Source: Ruminiclostridium sp.
GTDB lineage: Bacteria > Bacillota > Clostridia > DSM-8532
NCBI GenBank assembly: GCA_003535195.1
Contig: DOHN01000030.1
Span: forward strand, 3,621 to 9,802
DNA length: 6,182 nucleotides
Direction: 5' to 3'
Below, in pieces: positions 1 to 6,167 of this stretch (within the stretch, counting starts at the first letter, position 1; every line of letters begins with the position of its first letter). The translations under genes and the position numbers were made by a program. The notes under the pieces are model-generated. The model did no database searches and was not told where the DNA came from. It saw only the letters and a program-made list of their open reading frames with translations.

Positions 1-57
1 TTTAATTCACTCTACAGGCACCACAAATGAGCATGAACACAAAAACATGATATTACA

Positions 58-78
58 ATATTGATGAATGTTCAATAT
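58..78. repeat. 7-bp inverted repeat beyond the terminator
   Basis: ATATTGA (58-64) and TCAATAT (72-78) are perfect inverted copies around a 7-base spacer. The region lies outside the operon, past its terminator. It could be a protein-binding dyad or a weak hairpin belonging to a neighbouring gene beyond the window edge. No well-spaced -10/-35 pair was found on either strand nearby. Confidence 0.35.
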
Positions 79-92
79 GCGTGGATATGTCC

Positions 93-127
93 TTTGCCCC
101 CTTCACTTACCGGAGAATCCGGGCAAA
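93..127. repeat. Nested inverted repeat beyond the terminator
   Basis: TTTGCCC (93-99) pairs with GGGCAAA (121-127), and inside it CCGGA (110-114) pairs with TCCGG (118-122) around a GAA loop. The two stems share bases 121-122, so they cannot both form fully. There is no T-run on either strand, so this is not an intrinsic terminator. Together with the dyad at 58-78 it makes up the non-coding 140-base edge of the window, where I see no gene. Confidence 0.3.
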
Positions 128-140
128 TATACCCTCCCAT

Positions 141-173
141 AAAAAGGAGGATTACCGTTATAGGCAATCCTCC
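141..173 (-). terminator. Intrinsic terminator of the operon
   Basis: On the minus strand GGAGGATTGCC (173-163) pairs with GGTAATCCTCC (156-146): an 11-bp stem with one G-T wobble and the 6-base loop TATAAC. A run of five T follows at once (145-141). It begins 17 bases after the last stop codon. The plus strand has no matching T-run after the hairpin, so the signal is directional. A 10-base palindrome CTCCCGGGAG (170-179) overlaps the stem base and could compete for folding. Confidence 0.93.
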
Positions 174-190
174 CGGGAGTCTTCAAATTT

Positions 191-550
191 CTATTCGGCA
201 TTCCCTGTTGCAACAATGTCAATACCGGTTCCCAAAATGTCCTTGATAATCACATCCATACAGCGGACAGGCACTTTTGCCTCTGTCTTTTTGATCTCCT
301 CCATGCAGTCAAAAAGAGATTCCCTGGGCAAAGGTTTATTGGACCGAACAGGCATCAGAGGCATATCACTGCCTTTCAAACGGACCGTAGAGGTCAAAAT
401 ACGGACCGGATGCAAAAATTCATTGGCTGAATACTCTTCGCCGCGCTTGCAGGTATGGCCTTCAATAGAGAGGATTTTCCCCCCCTCGCCTTTTACCGCT
501 ATGGTGCAGCCGATGGGGCAGACCGTGCAAATGATCTTTTTTTCTTGCAT
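191..550 (-). CDS. DUF1667 iron-sulfur protein, third subunit of the redox complex
   Basis: A soluble 119-residue protein with no membrane segment or signal peptide. Its N-terminus carries Cys8, Cys11, Cys15 and Cys34 (CTVCPIGC, then HTCKRG), a CxxCxxxC-x18-C pattern like the [4Fe-4S] domain at the N-terminus of molybdopterin oxidoreductases. The following HPVRILTSTVRLKG (47-60) also resembles the segment after that cluster. Two more cysteines (82, 97) lie outside the pattern. DUF1667 genes are known to accompany GlpA-like and FAD/NAD oxidoreductase genes in anaerobes, as here. I infer an electron-transfer role in place of GlpC. Its ribosome binding site AAAGGAGGT (558-566) spans the upstream gene's last codons, and ATG lies 3 nt after that gene's stop, so translation is probably coupled. 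It is the last gene before the terminator. Confidence 0.85.
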   Translation of the reverse strand: MQEKKIICTVCPIGCTIAVKGEGGKILSIEGHTCKRGEEYSANEFLHPVRILTSTVRLKGSDMPLMPVRSNKPLPRESLFDCMEEIKKTEAKVPVRCMDVIIKDILGTGIDIVATGNAE

Positions 551-553
551 TGC

Positions 554-1819
554 TTACACCTCCTTTGTCACATCGACGCGTACACAGTCGGAAGAAGCCG
601 GGATTTCACCGGTTTTGAATGTCACATGCTCCATTTCTCCCGGATTCACCTTGACGGCTTTCTTCTTATAAAGCACCGCGTCACCGCTCTTGGCAGTAAT
701 GGTTACATTGTGTTCGGGTGCCAGCACGCGGAAATATAAAGTAATCTGCTCATCCATATCTGCAATATCGAGCAGATGGGGGCAGAGGTAACGGACATTG
801 TTTCCGGTCTCCAGCGAAATACGACGTTTCACCTGTGGAAATGATCCCATTGCATACCTGGCGGCCTCCCGCCCGGCAATCTCGCTTTCCAATGTTACAT
901 TATCCACCAGGTCATTTACGTGGACCACGTTTCCGCAGGCAAACACAGCGGGATTGGAGGTCTGCATGAACTGATTGACCACAGGGCCATTGGTAACAGC
1001 CGAAATTTCAATATCGGTTGCCCGTGAAAGCTCGTTTTCCGGAATCAGTCCCACTGACAGCAGCAGGGTATCGCAGGGGTAGAATTCTTCAGTTTCCCCA
1101 ATGGGCCGCTTATTCTCATCTACCTGGGCCACATACACACCCTCAACACGCTCATTGCCAACAATTCTGGTCACCGTATGGGAAAGCAGTAGCGGAATAT
1201 CGTAATCATCCAGGCACTGTACCCGGTTTCGTGTCAATCCCGCCAGATAATTCATAATCTCTACCACTGCCACCACATGGGCGCCTTCCAGAGTCAGGCG
1301 GCGTGCCATGATCATGCCGATATCGCCTGAACCGAGTATGACAATCTCGCGGCCAACCATTTCATTCTGCCTGTTAATAAGCCTCTGGGCCGCCCCAGCA
1401 GTATAAATGCCGGCGGGACGTGTGCCCGGAATCTGAATATTGGCACGGGTTCTCTCCCTGCAGCCCATGGCAAGAACTACACTTTTGGCGTCGACATAGG
1501 TAATGCCATATTTTGAATTGACGCATATAATCTTGCCTGTCGGCTGTACTTCGAGAACCATCGTATCAAGAAGCGACTCAATGCCCAGACTCTCTGCCTG
1601 TTTTATGAAACGGCCATAGTATTCCGGGCCTGTCAGCTCTTCATTGTAGTAAGTCAGGCCAAAGCCAGGGTGTATGCACTGCTGGAGAATACCGCCCAGA
1701 GCCGTATCACGTTCGATAATAAGGACCTTTTGGGCTCCCTGCTTTTTTGCCGATACTGCAGCTGCAAGACCGGCCGGGCCCCCGCCGATAATGGCCACAT
1801 CACATTGAATATTATGCAT
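554..1819 (-). CDS. FAD/NAD(P)-dependent oxidoreductase, GlpB-position subunit
   Basis: A pyridine-nucleotide-disulfide-fold flavoprotein of 421 residues. The N-terminal FAD motif is GGGPAG (12-17), followed by GGILQQCIHPGFG (42-54), typical of the sarcosine-oxidase-alpha and cyanide-synthase-B-like group. A second Rossmann motif GSGDIG (163-168) should bind NAD(P)H, and VFACGNVVHVNDLVDNV (292-308) closes the FAD site. No thioredoxin-reductase-type CxxC pair is seen. After about residue 335 comes a beta-rich tail of about 85 residues of unknown role. Its position between the GlpA-like protein and the DUF1667 protein, with gaps of 18 and 3 nt, marks it as a subunit passing electrons between G3P oxidation and NAD(P) or another carrier; the direction is inferred. 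AAAGGGGG (1827-1834) lies 7 bases before ATG. It fills the place of GlpB but belongs to a different flavoprotein subgroup, so I give no symbol. Confidence 0.85.
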   Translation of the reverse strand: MHNIQCDVAIIGGGPAGLAAAVSAKKQGAQKVLIIERDTALGGILQQCIHPGFGLTYYNEELTGPEYYGRFIKQAESLGIESLLDTMVLEVQPTGKIICVNSKYGITYVDAKSVVLAMGCRERTRANIQIPGTRPAGIYTAGAAQRLINRQNEMVGREIVILGSGDIGMIMARRLTLEGAHVVAVVEIMNYLAGLTRNRVQCLDDYDIPLLLSHTVTRIVGNERVEGVYVAQVDENKRPIGETEEFYPCDTLLLSVGLIPENELSRATDIEISAVTNGPVVNQFMQTSNPAVFACGNVVHVNDLVDNVTLESEIAGREAARYAMGSFPQVKRRISLETGNNVRYLCPHLLDIADMDEQITLYFRVLAPEHNVTITAKSGDAVLYKKKAVKVNPGEMEHVTFKTGEIPASSDCVRVDVTKEV

Positions 1820-1837
1820 TTTATTTCCCCCTTTCCA

Positions 1838-3277
1838 TTACCGCACCTTACCGGCGATCATATAAGAGCCTTTGTTGTTCTTATTGACCTCGGTAACAGG
1901 TATGTTGAGCTCTCGGGCCAGTATGTCGATGACCCTTGGGCCGCAAAAGCCGCCCTGGCATCTTCCCATACCGGCGCGAAGGCGACGCTTGACAGCGTCT
2001 ACCGAACGGGCTGGGATCGGCCTATGGATGGCCTCCACGATCTCGCCCTCGGTGATGGTTTCACAGCGGCAGATCACCTTGCCGTAAAGAGGGTTCTGCT
2101 TTATAAGTAAATTCTGATCATTACGGGAAAGTTTATGGAAGCAGGGGATATTTTTGCGCTTTTCAATAAAATTCGTTTTAAAAGGAGCCTTCATGCCAAT
2201 GTCAATGAGCGTCTGTGCAACGTATTTCCCCAGCGCGACCGAGCCGGTTAACCCGGTGGAACGGATCCCGGACAGATTGACATAATTCTTTACATCATCA
2301 TAAGTATCCACATGCAGTCCTTCAGGGTTGCGGTTGGGTCTAAGACCGCAGTATTGTGTGATGGAATCCCGCAGATTGACCTTCGGGATCAGCTTGCGGA
2401 CATCTGTTTCTATGCTGTCAAGCCCTTCCCGTGTGGTGGATTTGTCGACCTTGTCTGTAAGGTCCTCAGCCGTAGGCCCCACCAGCATATTTCCATGAAT
2501 GGTAGGACACATAAGCTTGCCCTTTGTCAGCTTTGTAGGGATCGGAAGTACAATATGCTCCACCTTGCAGGAGGTATTCTTATCCAGAATATAGAACTGG
2601 CCTTTGCGCGGGTTCACATAATAGTCGTCCTTTCCCGCCATGTGCGCTATTTCGTCACAATAGAGCCCCGCTGCGTTGATAACATACTTTGCCTCAATGG
2701 GACCCGCTGTCGTTTCCGCTCCGGCAATACGGTCACCCTCGATCTTTAATCCTGTGACCTTGGTGGACAGGAGGAAGGAAACCCCGTTTTCCTGTGCATT
2801 CTCAGCCAGCGCCACCACCAGCAGAAAAGGATCGATGATGCTCTCCCTTGGTATGTACAATCCGCCCTTAACCTCAGGATTAAGATTTGGTTCCATCTTC
2901 AGGAGCTGCTCAGCGGTTTTATACTCAACATCATAAACGCGGTTTTTGAAGGCCTTTTCCTTGATGGAGGGCAATTTCTCAAACTGCTCATCAGTGATAG
3001 CAGGAAGAATTGCCCCGACCCGCTCGAATGGAATCTCCAGATCTTCACTCAACTTGTCATACATAGGGTTTGCAGCAACGACCAACTGAGATTCAAGGGT
3101 TCCCGGGCTTGCGTCGTATCCTGTATGGATGATGGCGCTGTTGGACTTGGATGCGTCTCCTCCTACATCTTCATTCTTGTCTGCCACCATCACATCAAGC
3201 TGATATTTACTGAGTTCCCGTGCAATTGCGCAGCCGGAAGCCCCTGCTCCGATGATCAGCACATCCGTTTTCAACAT
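1838..3277 (-). CDS. glpA: GlpA-like FAD dehydrogenase with C-terminal [2Fe-2S] domain
   Basis: A flavoprotein of 479 residues, probably the catalytic subunit of an anaerobic sn-glycerol-3-phosphate dehydrogenase (to dihydroxyacetone phosphate). The N-terminal FAD Rossmann motif GAGASG (10-15) opens a DAO-type oxidoreductase domain to about residue 360, with later motifs INAAGLYCDEIA (200-211), YCGLRPNR (309-316) and GIRSTGLTGSVALG (337-350). The C-terminal part (about 395-460) is a BFD-like [2Fe-2S] domain with CRC (Cys403, Cys405) and CQGGFC (Cys440, Cys445), the same architecture as E. coli GlpA, which is longer at about 540 residues. I prefer the start MLKTDV (3277) to the ATG two codons upstream (3283), because AAGGGG (3286-3291) lies 8 bases from the former and only 2 from the latter. 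It sits between the kinase and the second flavoprotein. Other 2-hydroxyacid or polyol-phosphate substrates cannot be excluded. Confidence 0.85.
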   Translation of the reverse strand: MLKTDVLIIGAGASGCAIARELSKYQLDVMVADKNEDVGGDASKSNSAIIHTGYDASPGTLESQLVVAANPMYDKLSEDLEIPFERVGAILPAITDEQFEKLPSIKEKAFKNRVYDVEYKTAEQLLKMEPNLNPEVKGGLYIPRESIIDPFLLVVALAENAQENGVSFLLSTKVTGLKIEGDRIAGAETTAGPIEAKYVINAAGLYCDEIAHMAGKDDYYVNPRKGQFYILDKNTSCKVEHIVLPIPTKLTKGKLMCPTIHGNMLVGPTAEDLTDKVDKSTTREGLDSIETDVRKLIPKVNLRDSITQYCGLRPNRNPEGLHVDTYDDVKNYVNLSGIRSTGLTGSVALGKYVAQTLIDIGMKAPFKTNFIEKRKNIPCFHKLSRNDQNLLIKQNPLYGKVICRCETITEGEIVEAIHRPIPARSVDAVKRRLRAGMGRCQGGFCGPRVIDILARELNIPVTEVNKNNKGSYMIAGKVR

Positions 3278-3297
3278 AATCATTTCCCCTTTCGTAT

Positions 3298-3330
3298 GAT
3301 CGTGGAGCGCCGCTCTGCAGTGTCCCGATC
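3298..3330 (-). repeat. Intergenic stem-loop between the kinase and the GlpA-like gene
   Basis: In the 58-nt gap, GATCG (3298-3302) pairs with CGATC (3326-3330), enclosing a smaller GAGC/GCTC hairpin with a 3-base loop. No T-tract follows, so it does not look like a terminator. It may stabilise or help process the mRNA between the two genes. The evidence is base pairing only, and the outer stem is short with a long interior. Confidence 0.35.
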
Positions 3331-3335
3331 AAAGC

Positions 3336-4829
3336 CTAGTTTTCTTCCCACTTTTTAGAACGTTCCACCGCTCTGTGCCAATTGTGAAGCAAAGTCTCAC
3401 GCTCGTCTGCACTCATTTTCGGCTCAAAGCGCTCCGCCAGCTTCCACTTGGAAGTCAGATCATCGAGACTGGAAAAATCCCCTATGCCCAGGGCGGCAAG
3501 ATATGCGGCGCCCAATGCAGTCGTCTCTGTGATGACCGGAACGTCTACGGGAATGCCCATGATGTCGGCCTGGAACTGCATAAGGAACCGGTTTGCAACC
3601 ATACCGCCATCCACACGCATAACCTCAATGGGAATGCCGGAATCCTTATTCATGACCTGAAGATTATCATTCACCTGGTACGCCACCGACTCCAATGTGG
3701 CCCGCACCAGCTGTTCACGGGTTGTACTGCCGGTAATGCCCACAATGGTTCCGCGGGCATACTGATCCCAGTGAGGGGCTGCAAGCCCTGCAAATGCAGG
3801 TACAAAATACATGCCGCCGGTATTTCCTGCCTTTACGGCCATTTCCTCTGTTTGGGAAGCTTTTTCAACAATCATCAGTTTATCACGCAGCCATTGTACT
3901 GCAGCGCCTGCAATATAGACGCCGCCATCCAGTGCAAAGGTCATTTTTTTGTTGAGGCCCCAGCCGACGGTAGTAAGAAGGCCGTTCTCGGAATAAACAG
4001 GTTTGTCCCCTGTATTCATCAGCATAAAACAGCCCGTACCGTAAGTCGTCTTGACAGAGCCGGGCGTATAGCATGCCTGGCCGAAGAGCGCAGCCTGCTG
4101 ATCCACGACGGAACCGGCTATAGGTATGGAGATGCCGAAGAAATCAAGCGGATCGGTATAGCCATAGATCATGGAGCTGTCGCAAATTTCCGGGAGTATG
4201 CTCTTTGGTATACCCAGTACATCCAGAATTTCATCATCCCATTGACCGGTATGTATATTCAGAAGCATTGTGCGGGAAGCAGTGGACTGATCTGTGACAT
4301 GCACCTTGCCATGGGTAAACTTCCAGATCATCCATGTATCAAGGGTACCCGCCAGTATATCGCCATTTTTGATCTTGTCTGAAACGCCTTCAACATTATC
4401 AATAATCCACTTTATCTTGGTAGCGCTGAAATATGCATCAATGACCAGCCCTGTCTTCTCGCGAATCATGGTACCATACTGTTCGGCGACCTTATCAGCA
4501 TAACGGGCAGTCCGCCGGTCCTGCCAAACAATGGCATTATAGACAGGCTTTCCGCTATTCTTGTCCCAGAGCATCACGGTTTCGCCCTGATTGTCTAAAC
4601 CAATGGTCGCAATTTGGTGAAAGTCAATACCTGCCTCTTTCACCGCCATATCAATGGAGGCCAGTATGGAAGTCCATATTTCCATGGGGTCATGTTCCAC
4701 CCAGCCCGACTGGGGATAATATTGTGTATGCTCTTTATAACCTTTAGCCGCGATATTCCAGTTTTCATCCAGCAATAAAGCTGTGGTTCCTGTCGTGCCC
4801 TGATCCAGACCAAGATAATATTTTGCCAT
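3336..4829 (-). CDS. glpK: GlpK-like FGGY carbohydrate kinase (probable glycerol kinase)
   Basis: A cytoplasmic ATP-dependent kinase of 497 residues, the usual GlpK length, expected to make sn-glycerol-3-phosphate from glycerol. It aligns by eye with E. coli GlpK throughout: DQGTTGTTA (9-17, phosphate loop), GWVEHDPMEIW (42-52), NAIVWQDRRTA (98-108), TGLVIDAYFSATKIKW (126-141), SRTMLLNIHT (185-194), VDQQAALFGQ (242-251), YGTGCFMLMNTG (263-274) and RVDGG (405-409). The glycerol-site residues Glu83, Trp102, Tyr133, Asp243, Gln244 and Phe268 are kept. The conserved Arg of the NQRET motif is Gly82 (NQGET), and the nucleotide-site Arg of DQGTTSSR is Thr16. The Gram-positive HPr-target His is Asp229, and the E. 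coli GGKGG loop that binds fructose 1,6-bisphosphate is absent. ATG is preceded by AAGGAGG (4837-4843), 7 bases away. It follows the transporter by 45 nt. Another polyol substrate is possible. Confidence 0.88.
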   Translation of the reverse strand: MAKYYLGLDQGTTGTTALLLDENWNIAAKGYKEHTQYYPQSGWVEHDPMEIWTSILASIDMAVKEAGIDFHQIATIGLDNQGETVMLWDKNSGKPVYNAIVWQDRRTARYADKVAEQYGTMIREKTGLVIDAYFSATKIKWIIDNVEGVSDKIKNGDILAGTLDTWMIWKFTHGKVHVTDQSTASRTMLLNIHTGQWDDEILDVLGIPKSILPEICDSSMIYGYTDPLDFFGISIPIAGSVVDQQAALFGQACYTPGSVKTTYGTGCFMLMNTGDKPVYSENGLLTTVGWGLNKKMTFALDGGVYIAGAAVQWLRDKLMIVEKASQTEEMAVKAGNTGGMYFVPAFAGLAAPHWDQYARGTIVGITGSTTREQLVRATLESVAYQVNDNLQVMNKDSGIPIEVMRVDGGMVANRFLMQFQADIMGIPVDVPVITETTALGAAYLAALGIGDFSSLDDLTSKWKLAERFEPKMSADERETLLHNWHRAVERSKKWEEN

Positions 4830-4874
4830 AATCGCTCCTCCTTACTAATTCAAAATTGTTTTCGGTTATTTGCC

Positions 4875-6017
4875 TTAGGCCACTGCCGGTTCTTCTCCGG
4901 CATTGCCTTCTTTTGCTGCGATTTCCGCACTCATCTTATCCTCAACATCGGTGTTCTTGCAGATGAGCAATGTCAGCAGAACAGCCAGCACGCCTGCGAC
5001 AAGTTTGGATATAACCATAGGGGCAATGGCTGAAGGCATGACTCCTGCCGTGAAGCCAAGATGGTCACCCAATGCGGCAGTAGCGGGTACAAGCCATGCG
5101 GTATTAATAATTTTGCCTTTGGGGGACATTTTCTTCATCATACCGTAAACTGGAATAGAGTTTGCGAGGGTAAATACCAAACCCGCAGCAGATGTGGAAT
5201 CCAGGCCGATTTTTTGACCAAGCGCATTCAGCGGTTTATTTAGAACTTTTGTAAGGATATGTAATAATGGGAATGTGCCGAGTAATGTAACACCTATAAT
5301 TCCGATAATTCCCATGGCATCTTCAATTGGATCCATACCGGGTATAATGACGATGCCTGTAATGAATTCGAATGCAGCGCAAGCGATACCAATGGTAACA
5401 ATGATAACAATAATTTTCCCGAAAATGATGCAGCCTTTCATCAGCTTGCTGGGTATGTACTTCAGTCCGATTGCTAACAGTATGGAAAGAACGGCGATAG
5501 GGATGGTGTTCATAATGACCATTCCCATATTATAGCCGGCGATAAGTCCACCTATCACGCAGCCGATGGGAATCGTTATGAAACCAATTAAGAGACCTTT
5601 AGCGAAATAGGGCTGATCTCTTTTTTCAATGAGGCTCAAGCCAACCGGAATGGAGAAAGTCAGGGTGCAGCCAAACATTGCTGCCACAATGAGTCCGGAA
5701 TACTCGCCGGCTTGCGGATTAACCGCCAGGGCCATGGCCAGGGGATACCCTCCGGTATCGTTTGGAAGAATAGAGCCGAAAAGTGCCGGGTCGGCGCCAA
5801 TTGCTGAAAGAGCCGGTGTAACAATTCCTCCCAGCACCTTTGCGATGACAGGGGCCAGGCAGACGATACCCACCATACCCAGCGCCAAAGGACCCATGGC
5901 GTTGAAGCCTTCGTCAAATTTCTCACCGAGGCCAAATTTGTTGCCGATAATTTTGTCAATACCCCCGAGGATCGCACAAACTGCAATGACAAACATGAGA
6001 ATTTCGCTGAATGACAT
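4875..6017 (-). CDS. eutH: EutH-family membrane transporter (ethanolamine permease-like)
   Basis: An integral membrane carrier of 380 residues, against about 408 for E. coli EutH. Recognisable EutH stretches are FDEGFNAMGPLALGMVG (34-50), FSIPVGLSLIE (121-131), TIPIGCVIGGLIAGY (148-162), GLKYIPSKLMKG (184-195), MKKMSPKGKIIN (294-305) and ALGDHLGF (315-322). About ten hydrophobic segments are visible, with a hydrophilic acidic, Ala-rich tail after about residue 355. The start chosen is MSFSEI, because AAGGAGG lies 7 bases upstream; a longer in-frame ATG at 6170 would put the promoter inside the gene. EutH homologues move ethanolamine, but no ethanolamine lyase, microcompartment or other eut gene is present here. 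It is the first gene of an operon encoding a glycerol-type kinase and dehydrogenase, so I infer that it imports glycerol or another small polyol. The family call is firm; the substrate is not. Confidence 0.9.
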   Translation of the reverse strand: MSFSEILMFVIAVCAILGGIDKIIGNKFGLGEKFDEGFNAMGPLALGMVGIVCLAPVIAKVLGGIVTPALSAIGADPALFGSILPNDTGGYPLAMALAVNPQAGEYSGLIVAAMFGCTLTFSIPVGLSLIEKRDQPYFAKGLLIGFITIPIGCVIGGLIAGYNMGMVIMNTIPIAVLSILLAIGLKYIPSKLMKGCIIFGKIIVIIVTIGIACAAFEFITGIVIIPGMDPIEDAMGIIGIIGVTLLGTFPLLHILTKVLNKPLNALGQKIGLDSTSAAGLVFTLANSIPVYGMMKKMSPKGKIINTAWLVPATAALGDHLGFTAGVMPSAIAPMVISKLVAGVLAVLLTLLICKNTDVEDKMSAEIAAKEGNAGEEPAVA

Positions 6018-6132
6018 ATAGAACCCTCCTTGTAAAAAATATACTTTACCCCGTCTTTGGCGGGACAAAAGCCAATAAAACAAGAAAGAAAGGAACCATA
6101 TAATTTTTGTGGGTTTTATAGGGGATTTCAAT
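6018..6132 (-). promoter_or_regulatory. Operon leader (5' UTR) with two adjacent hairpins
   Basis: The predicted leader runs from about 6132 to 6018. Near its 3' end a GC hairpin (CCCG 6061-6064 with CGGG 6050-6053, 7-base loop) abuts an AT-rich hairpin (GTAAA 6045-6049 with TTTAC 6032-6036), which ends directly against the ribosome binding site AAGGAGG (6025-6031, 7 bases before ATG). The GC hairpin is short and has no T-tract directly after it, so it is not a convincing attenuator. No riboswitch class was recognised. Confidence 0.45.
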
Positions 6133-6146
6133 GTATTAATTATACA
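6132..6146. promoter_or_regulatory. Candidate operator dyad over the -10 and start site
   Basis: The plus strand reads TGTATTAATTATACA, with arms TGTAT (6132-6136) and ATACA (6142-6146) around a 5-base centre. It covers the whole -10 hexamer and reaches the predicted transcription start, where a bound dimer would block RNA polymerase. Part of the symmetry could come by chance from the AT-rich -10 itself. No regulator gene lies in the window, so the binding protein is unknown. Confidence 0.35.
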
Positions 6147-6167
6147 CAACCCACACAAACTTGTCAA
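6139..6167 (-). promoter_or_regulatory. Consensus sigma-A promoter of the operon
   Basis: On the minus strand a perfect -35 TTGACA (6162-6167) is followed by a 17-base spacer and a perfect -10 TATAAT (6139-6144). Both hexamers and the spacing match the housekeeping sigma-A consensus exactly. Transcription should start near 6132, giving a leader of about 115 nt before the transporter start codon. A promoter this strong normally needs a repressor, and dyad symmetry overlaps the -10 element. The start site itself is inferred. Confidence 0.9.

Noticed and set aside
66..100. Weak promoter-like TTGAAC and TAATAT on the minus strand past the terminator
   Set aside because: The spacing is only 14 bases, too short for sigma-A, and the elements form part of the dyad at 58-78.
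85..125. Possible glycine-riboswitch-like string GAAGGGGGCAAAGGACA on the minus strand
   Set aside because: Only a short core-like string is present. The GGAGAG/CTCTC closing stem is missing, and it lies past the terminator with no promoter before it.
81..671. Open frame of 196 codons on the plus strand
   Set aside because: It runs through the terminator and antisense to the DUF1667 gene, has no good ribosome binding site, and shows no recognisable motif.
3375..4382. Long open frame of 335 codons on the plus strand, antisense to the kinase gene
   Set aside because: It lies wholly opposite a well-supported kinase gene, is rich in Cys and His in a way typical of shadow frames, and shows no family motif.
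6032..6064. Leader hairpin as an intrinsic terminator or attenuator
   Set aside because: The GC stem is only 4 bp and the T-run starts about nine bases later inside another potential hairpin, unlike the strong terminator at 141-173.
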